Of a DNA stretch of 64,000 bases, positions 1 through 9,339 are shown one piece after another. The DNA lies in contig NZ_SLWS01000009.1 of assembly GCF_004345645.1 (NCBI RefSeq), forward strand, positions 248,001 to 312,000, given 5' to 3'. The notes below the pieces were generated by a model. The model ran no database searches. It was not told the DNA's origin and was given only the letters and a program-made list of their open reading frames with translations. Numbering within the stretch: position 1 is the first letter of the stretch; each line of letters starts with the position of its first letter. Source of the stretch: Actinocrispum wychmicini. Lineage in GTDB: Bacteria > Actinomycetota > Actinomycetes > Mycobacteriales > Pseudonocardiaceae. Both the position numbers and the translations under genes were made by a program.

Positions 1-557
1 CGGGTCGGGCCGGCGTGCTTGAGGGTGTTGGTCAGTGCCTCCTGGATGATGCGGTACGCGTGGGCCTCGACGTCGTCGGGCAACGGTCGGCGGTCGCCCA
101 GCACGGTGAGCCGCACCGGCAGGCCGGCCTGCCCCACCCGGGTCACCAGGTCGGGCAGCTGGTCGAGCCGCGGTGGGCCGGCCGGCACCTGGTCGGTGTG
201 CAGGCGCCCGAGCAACTCCCGCATCTCCACGAGCGCGTCCCGGCCGACTGTCTCGATGACACCGAGCGTTTCACTCGCCCCATTAGATGTTGACATACGT
301 TTGGCCGCGCTCGCGCCGGCGACAATCACAGTGAGATGATGCGCGACGACATCGTGTAACTCGCGCGCAATATGTGTGTGCTCCCGCGTGATCGCGACCC
401 GGACCTGAAATTCGTGCTCCCGGCGCATCTTCTCCGCCGCGTGTCGCATCGACGTGGCCTTCGCCGCCGCGCTGCGCACACAAATTGTCGACACCCAGAT
501 GGTCACGCCAAGCAATACCTGATGCCCACCCAGTAACAAGACGACGACGTTGTTCAT
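1..557 (-). CDS. Sensor histidine kinase, NarL/DesK type (5' part only)
   Basis: Reading leftwards from ATG at 557, preceded by a GGGAGGG-like ribosome site, the frame stays open to the window edge, so only about 185 residues are seen. Residues 4-27 form one hydrophobic segment (membrane anchor). A charged linker and the HisKA_3 phospho-acceptor box follow (ARELHDVVAHHL, His near residue 69). The start of the ATP-binding domain is visible (EALTNTLKHAG, an N-box-like stretch). The family autophosphorylates on this His and passes the phosphate to a NarL-type response regulator; the partner would lie outside the window to the left. Two TTA leucine codons (357-359 and 534-536, read on the minus strand) are unusual in such GC-rich DNA. 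The signal sensed is unknown. Confidence 0.88.
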   Translation of the reverse strand, partial: MNNVVVLLLGGHQVLLGVTIWVSTICVRSAAAKATSMRHAAEKMRREHEFQVRVAITREHTHIARELHDVVAHHLTVIVAGASAAKRMSTSNGASETLGVIETVGRDALVEMRELLGRLHTDQVPAGPPRLDQLPDLVTRVGQAGLPVRLTVLGDRRPLPDDVEAHAYRIIQEALTNTLKHAGPT

Positions 558-918
558 TCTCACCCTCCCCCGAGCCTGACCACGTCTTTTCCGCCAGCAG
601 CTGGCGCGCGCCCGAGTGCCACCATGCAACCCGTTGTTCACCCCGCGAGGCAAGGTCGTTACAGGTTACGGAACAGTGTGACCGAACTGTTGTCACCCGT
701 ATGGCCGAAGTATTCGTATCCACTTCCGGTACTGGTCCTCCATCGCGCGGCGGAGAACGAAAACAGTTCCCTGGGCGGACGAGCGGATTGGCCCGGTCCG
801 CATAACATTCGCGCGAGACTGCCTGGAGTGGCGAATTGATCTCCGGTTCGCTTTGGGGCCGGCGAGGGGAGCACTTCGATATGTTCGCCAAACGTGCCGC
901 GCATACCTGGAGTAGTCG
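558..918. other. Divergent intergenic region, 361 bp, no gene
   Basis: This region lies between the leftward kinase and the rightward RND operon and should carry both promoters. It is less GC-rich than its surroundings. I see no convincing ORF with a ribosome site. A short inverted repeat, AACAGT-8 nt-ACTGTT, lies at 672-691 and could be an operator, but six-base arms are weak evidence. The RND gene has GGAG at 909-912. Confidence 0.5.
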
Positions 919-3900
919 ATGACCCGGGCGATCGTGGCGTTGAGTTTGAAGTTCCGGGTCCTGCTGATCGGCGCCGTCGCCGCGGTCGTCGGGCTCGCCG
1001 TGGCGCAGCTGCCGAACGCGTCGACCGACGTGTTCCCCGAGTTCGGGCCACCGCAGGTGCGGATCCAGGCGGAGGCGCTCGGCCTGTCCGCCGCCGAGGT
1101 GGAACAGCTGATCACCGTCCCGATCGAGCAGGACCTGCTCAACGGGGTGGCCTGGCTGGACCAGATCCGGTCGGAGTCCGCACCCGGCCTCTCGTCGATC
1201 GACCTGACCTTCAAGGCCGGCACCGACCTGCTGCAGGCCCGCCAGGCGGTGCAGGAGCGGCTCACCCAGGCGCACGCGCTGCCGAACGTCGGCGGCGGCC
1301 CGGTCATGCTGCAGTCCACTTCGTCGACCAGCCGGGTGCTGATGATCGGGCTCAAGGCGAAGGACCTGTCCCTGATCGACCTGTCGGTGCTGGCCCGCTG
1401 GAAGATCAGGCCGAAGCTGATGGGGGTGCCCGGCGTGGCGAACGTGGCCATCTGGGGGCAGCGCGACCGTCAACTCCAGGTCCAGGTGGACTCCGCCAAG
1501 CTGCGTGACCAGGGTGTCACCTTGACTCAGGTGCTGACCACGACCGGCAACGCGTTGTGGGTGTCGTCCCTGTCCTTCGTGGAGGCTTCGACGCCAGGTA
1601 CCGGCGGTTTCGTGGACATGCCTTCGCAACGGCTGTCCATCCAGCACGTGCTGCCGATCACCACGGCCAACGACCTGTCCGCGGTGACCGTCGAGGACCT
1701 GCAGGCCGGGCAGACCAAACGGCTGAGCGACGTGGCGAACGTCGTGGAGGACCACCAGCCGCTGATCGGCGACACCGTGCTGGACTCCGGCCAGGGCATT
1801 ATGCTGGTGGTCGAGAAGACGCCGGACGCGGACACGGTCGCGGTGACCAAGGCCGTCGAGGACGCCATGTCCGCGCTCAAGCCGGGCCTGGGCGACGTCG
1901 AGATCGACACCACCGTGCACCGGCCGGCCACGTTCATCGCGTCCGCGCTGGACAACCTCGGCCGGTGGGCGCTGATCGGCCTGATCGGTGTCGCCGTCCT
2001 GCTCGGACTGGCGCTGTTCTCGCTGCGCGCGGCCCTGATCGGGTTCGTGGCGATCTCGTTGTCGTTGCTCACCGCGATGTACGTGCTGTACCTGCGCGGC
2101 ACCACGTTCAACATGGCGGTTCTCGCCGGGTTGGTGGTCGCGCTCGGCGTGATCATCGACGACGCCGTCGGCGACGTCGTGACCATCCGGCGCAGACTCC
2201 GGGAACACCGCGACTCCGGCGATGACCGGCCGGTCTCGACGGTCGCGGCCGACGCACTGGCCGCGATCCGGGGCCCGACCTTCTACGCGACCCTGATCCT
2301 CCTGCTCGCCCCGCTGCCGTTGCTGGCCATCGACAGCGTCGCCGGCGCCTTCTGGACACCCATCGTGCTTTCGTACGCGTTCGCTGTCGCGGCGTCGACC
2401 GTAGTGGCCCTGGTGGTCACGCCGGCGCTGTCGGTGCTGTTGCTGTCCCGTGGACCGGTCCGGCGCCGGACGAATCCACTGGTGTGGCTGGCGCACAAGG
2501 TTTTCGATCGCCTGGCGCCGCTGTTCCTCCGCTGGCGCAGGAACGCGTTCATCGCCGTCGGCGTGCTCGTCCTGGCCGCGCTCGCGGTCATCCCCCAGCC
2601 GGGCAGCCAGGCGCTGGTTCCGCCGGTCCGGGACCGCAACCTGCTGGTGCGCTGGGAGTCCGTGCCCGGCACGTCACTGGCCGAGATGAGCCGGATCACC
2701 ACGGCCGCCACCCAGGACCTGCGCCGGATCGCCGGCGTGCGGGACGTCGGCGCGCACATCGGCCGCGCGGTCGCCGCCGACCAGATCGTCAACGTCAACT
2801 CCGGTGAACTGTGGGTCGACCTGGCCGACTCGGCCGACTACGACGGCACCCTGGCCGCGGTCACCCGCACCATGCGCGCCTACCCGGGTCTGCACAGCGA
2901 CGTGCTCACCTACGAGCAGGACCGGCTCGACCAGGCCAAGGTCGACCCGGCCGCGCTCACCGTCCGGGTCTACGGGATCGATCTCAGCACCCTCAAGGGC
3001 AAGGCCGAGGAGGTCCGGCAGGCCATCGCCGGCGTCCGTGGCGTGGTCGAGGCCAAGGTGCACGCCGAGCCGGAGGAGCCGACCCTCGAGGTCAAGGTCG
3101 ACCTGGGGGCCGCCCAGCGGTACGGGATCAAACCCGGTGACGTCCGACGCGCCGCCGCCACGTTCTTCTCCGGCCTCGCCGTCGGCAGCCTGTACGAGGA
3201 CCAGAAGATCTTCGACGTCGTGGTGTGGGGCGCGCCGGAGACCCGCGGGAACCCCGCCGCCCTCAACGACCTGCTGATCGACACGCCGGCCGGGGACCAC
3301 GTACGGCTCGGCGACATCGCAGGCGTGCACGTCACGCCGTACCCGACGGTGATCAAGCACGACGACACGTCCCGCGCGATCGACGTCACCGCGAACGTGA
3401 ACGGCCGTGACCTCACCCCGATCCTCGACGACGTACGAGATCGCGTCGGCCGGATGACCATGCCGTTGGAGTATCGCGCCGAGGTGCTCAGCGACCAGGC
3501 CGCGCGACAGGACACGACGTGGCGCGTCGCCGGGTTCGGGCTGATCGTCCTGGTCGTGATCTTCCTGCTGCTGCAGGCGGCCTTCCGCAGCTGGCGGCTG
3601 GCCACAGTGGTGTTGCTGGTGCTGCCGCTCGCCCTGGTGGGCGGTGTGGTGGCCGCCTGGCCGACCGGCGGCCTCACGTCGCTCGGCGCACTCGTCGGCC
3701 TGCTCACGGTCTTCGGCATCGCCGCACGCAACATTGTCGTGCTCGTACGGAGCTGTCAGGACGCCGAGAGCACGGAACCACGCAGCCTTGAACTGGTCAC
3801 GCGGGTGACGCGAGAACGCGTCGGTCCCGTCGTCCTGACGGCCCTGACCGCGGCGGTCGCGCTCGTTCCGCTGGTGCTGTTCGGGGACGTCGCCGGGCTG

Positions 3901-4041
3901 GAGATCCTGCGGCCGCTCGCCGCGGTCGTCCTCGGCGGCCTGGTGACGTCCACGCTGCTGACGTTGTTCGTGGTTCCCGCGCTGTACCTGCGGTTCGCGC
4001 CCCGGGCCACATCGCCCGCGACGGCGGACGACCTTGACTGA
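919..4041 (+). CDS. RND efflux permease, CusA/CzcA-like (first of two)
   Basis: At 1040 residues this is full length for the heavy-metal-efflux RND family. It shows an N-terminal membrane helix, the DVFPEFGPP motif at the start of the first large periplasmic-type domain, a central membrane bundle, a second large external domain and a C-terminal bundle. The proton-relay helix carries the acidic pair D414-D415 (GVIIDDAV). The downstream Val-Glu-Asn typical of CzcA/CusA and kept in the neighbouring paralogue is Val-Val-Thr here, so the proton path may differ. Start ATG follows GGAG at 909-912. The gene is the first of an operon with an adaptor-like lipoprotein and a second permease. Substrate cannot be read from sequence; a metal or small molecule is possible. 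Confidence 0.85.
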   Translation: MTRAIVALSLKFRVLLIGAVAAVVGLAVAQLPNASTDVFPEFGPPQVRIQAEALGLSAAEVEQLITVPIEQDLLNGVAWLDQIRSESAPGLSSIDLTFKAGTDLLQARQAVQERLTQAHALPNVGGGPVMLQSTSSTSRVLMIGLKAKDLSLIDLSVLARWKIRPKLMGVPGVANVAIWGQRDRQLQVQVDSAKLRDQGVTLTQVLTTTGNALWVSSLSFVEASTPGTGGFVDMPSQRLSIQHVLPITTANDLSAVTVEDLQAGQTKRLSDVANVVEDHQPLIGDTVLDSGQGIMLVVEKTPDADTVAVTKAVEDAMSALKPGLGDVEIDTTVHRPATFIASALDNLGRWALIGLIGVAVLLGLALFSLRAALIGFVAISLSLLTAMYVLYLRGTTFNMAVLAGLVVALGVIIDDAVGDVVTIRRRLREHRDSGDDRPVSTVAADALAAIRGPTFYATLILLLAPLPLLAIDSVAGAFWTPIVLSYAFAVAASTVVALVVTPALSVLLLSRGPVRRRTNPLVWLAHKVFDRLAPLFLRWRRNAFIAVGVLVLAALAVIPQPGSQALVPPVRDRNLLVRWESVPGTSLAEMSRITTAATQDLRRIAGVRDVGAHIGRAVAADQIVNVNSGELWVDLADSADYDGTLAAVTRTMRAYPGLHSDVLTYEQDRLDQAKVDPAALTVRVYGIDLSTLKGKAEEVRQAIAGVRGVVEAKVHAEPEEPTLEVKVDLGAAQRYGIKPGDVRRAAATFFSGLAVGSLYEDQKIFDVVVWGAPETRGNPAALNDLLIDTPAGDHVRLGDIAGVHVTPYPTVIKHDDTSRAIDVTANVNGRDLTPILDDVRDRVGRMTMPLEYRAEVLSDQAARQDTTWRVAGFGLIVLVVIFLLLQAAFRSWRLATVVLLVLPLALVGGVVAAWPTGGLTSLGALVGLLTVFGIAARNIVVLVRSCQDAESTEPRSLELVTRVTRERVGPVVLTALTAAVALVPLVLFGDVAGLEILRPLAAVVLGGLVTSTLLTLFVVPALYLRFAPRATSPATADDLD

Positions 4042-4060
4042 CGAACTCCCAGGAGGGGAC

Positions 4061-4474
4061 ATGCGTCACCGAATCCGTTGGGCCGCGTGCGCGGTCGCCG
4101 TCCTGGCACTGAGTGGATGCGCCGCCACCGAGGCCACGTCCGCCCCCGACGCGGCGCCGGCGAAGGTCGAACCCGTCTCCGGGTCCGAGGTCAGCAAGCT
4201 GACCCTGACTCCCGACGCGGTCAACCGGATCGGCATCAGGACCGAGCCGGCCGGACCGACCATCCCGTTGTCCGCCGTGCTGTACGACAAGGACGGCAAG
4301 ACCTGGGCGTTCACCAACCCGGAGCCGGACACGTACATCCGGCAGGCGGTGACGATCGGCAAGGTGTCCGGTCAGGTGGTCACCCTGCAGTCCGGACTGC
4401 CACCCGGCACCACGGTGGTCACTGTCGGCGCGGCCGAGCTGCTCGGCACCGAGTACGGGGTCGACGGGGGCTGA
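4061..4474 (+). CDS. Minimal RND adaptor-like lipoprotein
   Basis: I chose ATG 4061 because a strong AGGAGG (4051-4056) precedes it and it opens directly into a lipoprotein signal peptide with lipobox LSGC (Cys20). An in-frame upstream ATG at 4034 lacks this logic. The mature part of about 118 residues resembles only the C-terminal membrane-proximal region of HlyD/CusB-type periplasmic adaptors (VTIGKVSGQVVTLQSGL... GTTVVTVGAAELL). No lipoyl or alpha-hairpin domain is present. It lies between two RND permease genes, with 3 bp before the next start, so it probably docks on one or both permeases on the outer face of the membrane. The truncated form fits a cell envelope without the Gram-negative outer membrane factor. 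Confidence 0.75.
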   Translation: MRHRIRWAACAVAVLALSGCAATEATSAPDAAPAKVEPVSGSEVSKLTLTPDAVNRIGIRTEPAGPTIPLSAVLYDKDGKTWAFTNPEPDTYIRQAVTIGKVSGQVVTLQSGLPPGTTVVTVGAAELLGTEYGVDGG

Positions 4475-4477
4475 ACG

Positions 4478-7400
4478 ATGACACGCCGCCGCACGCTGAT
4501 GGGGTGGATCGTCGGCTCCAGCCTGAAGTTCCGTTACCTCGTGGTCGCCGCCGCGGCGGCGATGATGGCCGTCGGCGTGATCCAGATCCGGGACATGCGC
4601 GTGGACGTCTTCCCCGAGTTCGCGCCGCCCCGCGTCGAGGTGCAGACCAACTGCCTCGGACTGTCCACGGCGGACGTGGAGTCGCTGGTCACGGTCCCGC
4701 TGGAACAGGCGCTCAACGGCATTCCCGGGCTGGACGACCTGCGGTCGAAGTCGGTGCCGCAGCTGTCGTCCATCGAGATGATCTTCCAGCCGGGCACGGA
4801 CGTGCTGAAGGCCCGGCAGTTGGTGGCCGAACGGCTGTCCAACGTGACGCCGAGCCTGCCGACCTGGGCCGCTCCCCCGATAATGTTGCCGCCGCTGGCG
4901 GCGACCGCGCGGGTCATGCAGATCGGGATGTCCTCGAAGGACCATTCGCTGATCTCCATGTCGATGATGGCGTACTGGACGATCCGCGCGAAGATCCTGC
5001 GCGTGCCGGGGGTCGCCAACGTGGCGATCTGGGGCGAACGGCTGCAGATGACCACCGTGCAGGTCGATCCGGGCAAGATGCAGGCGGCCGGGGTGACCCT
5101 GGACGGGGTCATGGAGGCGACCGCCGACTCGGTCGACTCGGGCCTGCTGAAGTTCTCCTCCGGCTCGGTGATCGGCACCGGCGGCGCGGTCGAGACCAGC
5201 GACCAACGCCTGGGCATCCGGCACGTCCTGCCGATCCTGACCGAGGCCGACCTCGGCCGGGCCACCGCGCAGAACAAGGACGGCCAGCCGGTGCCGCTGA
5301 ACGCGGTGGCCGACGTGAAACAGGACCATCAGCCGCTGATCGGTGACGCCATCATCAACGACGGCCCCGGCCTGCTCCTGGTCGTGGAGAAACTGCCGTG
5401 GGGCGACACGCTGGACATCACCCGCGGGGTGACCGAGGCCGTCAACTCGATGCAGCCCGGCCTGCCCGGGATCGCGTTCGACACGAACGTGTTCCGACAG
5501 TCGAACTTCATCGAGACGTCGATCGACAACCTGACCCAGGCGCTGGTGCTGGGCTTCCTGCTGGTCGTGTTGATCCTGATGCTGTTCCTGTTCGAGTGGC
5601 GGGTCGCGCTGATCAGCCTGCTCACTATTCCGTTGTCGCTGATGGCGGCGATGCTGGTGCTGCACTGGCGGGGCGCGACCGTGAACACGATGACGCTGGC
5701 CGGGCTGGTGCTGGCATTGGGCGCGGTGGTGGACGACGCGATCATCGACGTGGAGAACATCCTGAGACGGCTGCGAGAACACCGGCGCGAAGGCGGCAAG
5801 CGGTCGACCGCGGCGGTGATCCTGTCCGCGTCCTTGGAAGTGCGAAGTCCGATCGTGTACGCGACGCTGATCATCGTCGCGGCCGTCATCCCAGTGTTCC
5901 TGCTGGAGGGGCTGATCGGCTCGTTCTTCGCCCCGCTCGCGGTGTCATACACGCTGGCGATCGGCGCGTCCATGGTGATCGCGTTGACGGTCACGCCCGC
6001 GCTGTGCTTGATCTTGTTGCGCCGCACCAGGGTCGAACGGCGTGAGTCGCCGATCGTCCGATGGCTGCAACGCGGTTACACCAGCCTGCTCGGCCGCATC
6101 GTGAACCGGTCACGGCGAATCTACGCGGCCACCGCGGTGATCATCCTGGCCGGCCTGCTGCTGGTGCCGTTCCTCGGCGAGTCGCTGTTCCCGCACTTCA
6201 AGGAACGGAACTTCCTGATCCACTGGGTGACCACCCCCGGCACGTCCGCGGCCGAGGAGGCGCGGATCACCACGCAGATCAGCGACGAACTGCGCGCCAT
6301 CCCCGGCGTGCAGAGCTTCGGTTCGCACATCGGACAGGCGTTCCTCGGCGAGGAGGTGGCCGGTGTCAACTTCGGCGAGAACTGGATCAGCGTCGCCCCC
6401 GACGTCGACTACGACAAGACCCTGACCGCGATCGAGGACGTGGTGAAGGCGCATCCCGGCCTGTTCCACGACGTGCAGACGTACCTGAACGAACGGATCG
6501 AGGAGGTGCTCACCGGGTCGAAGGAGCCGGTCGTGATCCGGATCTACGGCCAGGACCTGCCGACCATCCGGGCGAAGGCCGCCGAGGTGCTGCACAAGCT
6601 GTCCGGCATCCCCGGGATCGTGGACGACCACACCGAGCTGCAGGTGGACCAGCCGCAGGTGCAGGTCGAGGTGGACCTGGCCAAGGCGGCCCAGGTCGGG
6701 CTCAAGCCGGGCGACGTCCGCCGGGCCGCGTCCACCCTGGTCGCGGGCGAGGAGGTCGGCGACATCTTCCGCGACGGCAAGGCGTACGACGTCGTCGTGT
6801 GGAGCACCCCGGCGACCCGGGACAACGTGCAGGCCATCAGCGAGCTGCCGATCGACACCCCGTCCGGCAAGCCGGTGCGGCTCGGGGACGTGGCGAAGGT
6901 CAGCGTGCAGCCGGTGCCGAACCTGATCGAGCGGCAGGCCGACTCGCGCCGGATCGACGTGGCGGCCAACGTGAGCGGCCGCGACCTCGGTTCGGTGACC
7001 CGCGACGTGCGGACCGCGTTGGACTCGGTCCAGTTCCCGCTCGGCTACCACGCGGAGATCCTCGGCGAGTACCAGGCGCGGCAGGCCGCGCAGAACCGGC
7101 TGTTGGAGATCGCGATCGTCGCCGGCCTGGTGATCCTCCTGCTGCTGCAGGTGTCGTTCGGCAACTGGCGGTTGGCCGTGCTGGTGTTCCTCACCTTGCC
7201 GATGGCCCTGGTCGGGGGTGTCATCGCGGCCTACATCTCCGGCGCGGTCATCTCGCTCGGGTCGTTGGTCGGGTTCTTCACCGTGTTCGGGATCGCCGCG
7301 CGCAACGGGATCCTGCTGATCAACCACAGCCAACACCTGGAAACCGTCGAAGGCGTGCCGTTCGGCCCTGGCCTCGTGCTGCGCGCCGCGCGGGAACGGC

Positions 7401-7627
7401 TGTCGCCGATCCTGATGACGTCGCTGGCGACCGCGCTCGCCGTGGTTCCCCTGGTCGTCCTCGGCGACCGGCCCGGCCATGAGATCGAGTACCCGCTCGC
7501 GGTGGTGATCCTGGGCGGCCTGGTCACGTCGACCCTGCTCAACCTGTTCGTCGTGCCGTCGCTCTACCTGCGGTTCGGCCGCCGGCGGCGCGCTTTGGGA
7601 GGAGACACCGATGAGCCTTCGACATAG
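4478..7627 (+). CDS. RND efflux permease, CusA/CzcA-like (second of two)
   Basis: This 1049-residue protein is a full-length RND permease and a diverged paralogue of the gene at 919. It shares the DVFPEF motif, the GVANVAIWG segment and the C-terminal FGIAARNG(I/V) region. The proton-relay helix is the classic type (D419, D420 and E426 in VDDAIIDVEN), so this copy keeps the acidic residue that the first permease lacks. It starts 3 bp after the adaptor stop and its last 17 bp overlap the next gene, implying one transcript. Its role is proton-driven export from the membrane or outer face. Substrate is unknown; the two permeases may form a hetero-trimer or serve different ligands. Confidence 0.86.
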   Translation: MTRRRTLMGWIVGSSLKFRYLVVAAAAAMMAVGVIQIRDMRVDVFPEFAPPRVEVQTNCLGLSTADVESLVTVPLEQALNGIPGLDDLRSKSVPQLSSIEMIFQPGTDVLKARQLVAERLSNVTPSLPTWAAPPIMLPPLAATARVMQIGMSSKDHSLISMSMMAYWTIRAKILRVPGVANVAIWGERLQMTTVQVDPGKMQAAGVTLDGVMEATADSVDSGLLKFSSGSVIGTGGAVETSDQRLGIRHVLPILTEADLGRATAQNKDGQPVPLNAVADVKQDHQPLIGDAIINDGPGLLLVVEKLPWGDTLDITRGVTEAVNSMQPGLPGIAFDTNVFRQSNFIETSIDNLTQALVLGFLLVVLILMLFLFEWRVALISLLTIPLSLMAAMLVLHWRGATVNTMTLAGLVLALGAVVDDAIIDVENILRRLREHRREGGKRSTAAVILSASLEVRSPIVYATLIIVAAVIPVFLLEGLIGSFFAPLAVSYTLAIGASMVIALTVTPALCLILLRRTRVERRESPIVRWLQRGYTSLLGRIVNRSRRIYAATAVIILAGLLLVPFLGESLFPHFKERNFLIHWVTTPGTSAAEEARITTQISDELRAIPGVQSFGSHIGQAFLGEEVAGVNFGENWISVAPDVDYDKTLTAIEDVVKAHPGLFHDVQTYLNERIEEVLTGSKEPVVIRIYGQDLPTIRAKAAEVLHKLSGIPGIVDDHTELQVDQPQVQVEVDLAKAAQVGLKPGDVRRAASTLVAGEEVGDIFRDGKAYDVVVWSTPATRDNVQAISELPIDTPSGKPVRLGDVAKVSVQPVPNLIERQADSRRIDVAANVSGRDLGSVTRDVRTALDSVQFPLGYHAEILGEYQARQAAQNRLLEIAIVAGLVILLLLQVSFGNWRLAVLVFLTLPMALVGGVIAAYISGAVISLGSLVGFFTVFGIAARNGILLINHSQHLETVEGVPFGPGLVLRAARERLSPILMTSLATALAVVPLVVLGDRPGHEIEYPLAVVILGGLVTSTLLNLFVVPSLYLRFGRRRRALGGDTDEPST

Positions 7628-8489
7628 TGTCCGAACAGGACTGGTGGGCGTCCTGCTCGCCCCGCTGCTGCTGGTCCCGGCGACCCCGGCGGCCGCCCAG
7701 GCCACCGACTGCGGTGGGCCGCTCACGTTGCACCGCAACGACTTCCCCGCGGTGCCCAAGGTCGACCACAAGTTCTTCCCGTTGGTGCCGGGCACCAAGT
7801 GGGTGCTCAAGGGCACAGTGGACGGTGCGGCGCACACTGTGGTGACGACCGTGACCGACCTGACCAAGGTGATCGACGGCGTGCCCAGCATGGTCCTGCT
7901 CGACGAGGACTTCGGGCCGCACCACGCGATCCAGGAGGCCGAACTGGCGTTCATGGCCCAGGACAAGCAGGGCGCGGTGTGGAATCTCGGTGAGTACCCG
8001 GAGGAGTACGAGAACGGCGTGTTCACCGGCGCTCCCAACGTCTGGATCTCGGGTCTCGCCAAGGCACACGCGGGCATCGGCATGCTCGCCAACCCGACCG
8101 TCGGCACCCCGGCGTACCTGCAGGGGCTCGCGCCGGCCATCGAGTTCAAGGACTGCGCCCAGGTCTTCCAGACCGGCCAGCACACCTGCGTGACCACGGG
8201 GTGTTACGACGACGTCCTCGTCACCGACGAGTTCGGCCCGCTCGATCCGGCCGGCGGACACCACCGCAAGTTCTACGCGCCCGGCGTCGGTGTCGTCCGG
8301 GTCGACGCGATCGGCGACACGCACCCGGAGATCCTGCAACTGACCAGGTTCAGGCACCTCTGCCCGGCCGGCGTCACCAGGGCCCGGGACAGGGCGCTGG
8401 CACTGGACGCGCACGGCCGCCAGGTGAGCCCGGACGTGTACGGCCGCACCCCGGCCGCGCACCAGACACTCCAGGCACCGCCCTGCTGA
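7611..8489 (+). CDS. Secreted protein of unknown function
   Basis: ATG 7611 is preceded by GGGAGGA and overlaps the end of the RND gene by 17 bp. The 292-residue product begins with a Sec signal peptide (hydrophobic residues 9-25, cleavage expected after AAA/AQA near 30). The mature protein has several Cys (one near the start, others in DCAQ, TCVTTGC and HLCP) that could pair outside the cell, and a region rich in His/Asp/Glu (DEDFGPHHAIQEAE). I do not recognise a named family. Its position as last gene of the RND operon suggests an extracytoplasmic accessory, for example a binding protein for the exported ligand; that is inference. Confidence 0.7.
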   Translation: MSLRHSVRTGLVGVLLAPLLLVPATPAAAQATDCGGPLTLHRNDFPAVPKVDHKFFPLVPGTKWVLKGTVDGAAHTVVTTVTDLTKVIDGVPSMVLLDEDFGPHHAIQEAELAFMAQDKQGAVWNLGEYPEEYENGVFTGAPNVWISGLAKAHAGIGMLANPTVGTPAYLQGLAPAIEFKDCAQVFQTGQHTCVTTGCYDDVLVTDEFGPLDPAGGHHRKFYAPGVGVVRVDAIGDTHPEILQLTRFRHLCPAGVTRARDRALALDAHGRQVSPDVYGRTPAAHQTLQAPPC

Positions 8490-8492
8490 CGC

Positions 8493-9182
8493 TCAACTGA
8501 CTGGGTCGCCAGTGGCTCGTCGTGGTTCCAACATCGGCACCAGGAACTGACGGGCCACCGCGGCCAGCTGCTCGTTGTCGTCAAGGTCGATCAACTCGCT
8601 GGGGATCGCCAGGAACGAGGTGGACACCCGGACCATCATCTCGGCCACCAGGTCGGCGTCCAGATCGCTCGACACGTTGCCGGCACGTTGTTCGCGGCGG
8701 AGTTGGCCCGCGACGAACTGCCGCACGGTGGCGAGGGTCTGGCCGCCGTCGCTGACTATCGAGGGAACGATCAGGTCGGGCTCCGCGGCGATCAGGCCGC
8801 CGATCAAGGGGTTGCGCCGGAACGCGCGCAGTGAGCTGACAAAGCCCATCACCACCCGGTCGGCGACGGTGTCGGCCTGTTCGATGTCGATCAGGAACTG
8901 GTCGAAGTACCGCCGGAACTCCCGCCGCACCACGTCTTCGACCAACGCGTCCTTCGTGGTGAACCGCCGGTAGACGGTGATCCGGGACACCCCGGCCCTG
9001 CGGGCCACATCCTCCATTGTGGACCGTCGGAGACCCATCCGGCAGAACTGTTCGTACGCCGCGTCGAGTACCCGCGTGCGGACCGGGTCCATGTCGTCGA
9101 CTTGTTCGACAGCGTCGATGTACGCGCGCTCCAGCAACGACTCCGGGCCCGGCCCCATGAGTACCGGCAGTGTCGGTTCCAC
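8493..9182 (-). CDS. TetR-family repressor of the lcp/oxi locus
   Basis: I prefer GTG 9182 because GGAGGAGG lies just upstream; an in-frame GTG at 9281 would extend into the operator. The 229-residue product has an N-terminal TetR DNA-binding domain (RTRVLDAAYEQFCRMG, recognition helix in VSRITVYRRF, then TTKDAL) and an alpha-helical ligand domain. It is divergent from the latex-clearing protein genes, with a perfect 7-bp inverted repeat between them. TetR-type regulators (LcpR) are known to repress lcp genes in other rubber-degrading actinomycetes, so this is the probable equivalent. The inducer is unknown; a polyisoprene cleavage product is plausible. Confidence 0.82.
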   Translation of the reverse strand: MEPTLPVLMGPGPESLLERAYIDAVEQVDDMDPVRTRVLDAAYEQFCRMGLRRSTMEDVARRAGVSRITVYRRFTTKDALVEDVVRREFRRYFDQFLIDIEQADTVADRVVMGFVSSLRAFRRNPLIGGLIAAEPDLIVPSIVSDGGQTLATVRQFVAGQLRREQRAGNVSSDLDADLVAEMMVRVSTSFLAIPSELIDLDDNEQLAAVARQFLVPMLEPRRATGDPVS

Positions 9183-9273
9183 GGCCACCTCCTCCAGGCG
9201 ACTGATTCTGCCGCCATCGCCATCGGCTGTCACGACGGGTCTTGTGATGACCACCACGGTGTGCTGTGATGGA

Positions 9274-9300
9274 TGATACACGGTTCCATGTCCTGTATCA
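9274..9300. promoter_or_regulatory. Probable TetR operator upstream of lcp
   Basis: TGATACA, 13 nt, then TGTATCA forms a perfect 7-bp inverted repeat in the divergent spacer, 40 bp before the first lcp start. TetR-family sites often end in such ATACA/TGTAT half-sites. It is placed to control both the repressor and the lcp operon. Confidence 0.65.
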
Positions 9301-9339
9301 GCATATCAAAAATGCTTTCGGCCAAGGAGGATCGTCGGC

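Noticed and set aside
672..691. AACAGT/ACTGTT inverted repeat upstream of the RND operon as an operator
   Set aside because: Six-base arms occur by chance and no regulator gene is next to it; kept only as a note in the intergenic entry.
283..2496. Long leftward open frame antisense to the first RND gene
   Set aside because: It is a high-GC shadow: Arg/Gly/Gln-rich, no domain, no ribosome site, and fully overlapped by a clear RND permease and the kinase promoter region.
3797..5782. Leftward 661-codon open frame across the RND operon
   Set aside because: Composition (His/Arg/Gln/Asp-rich) and position mark it as an antisense shadow of the second permease.
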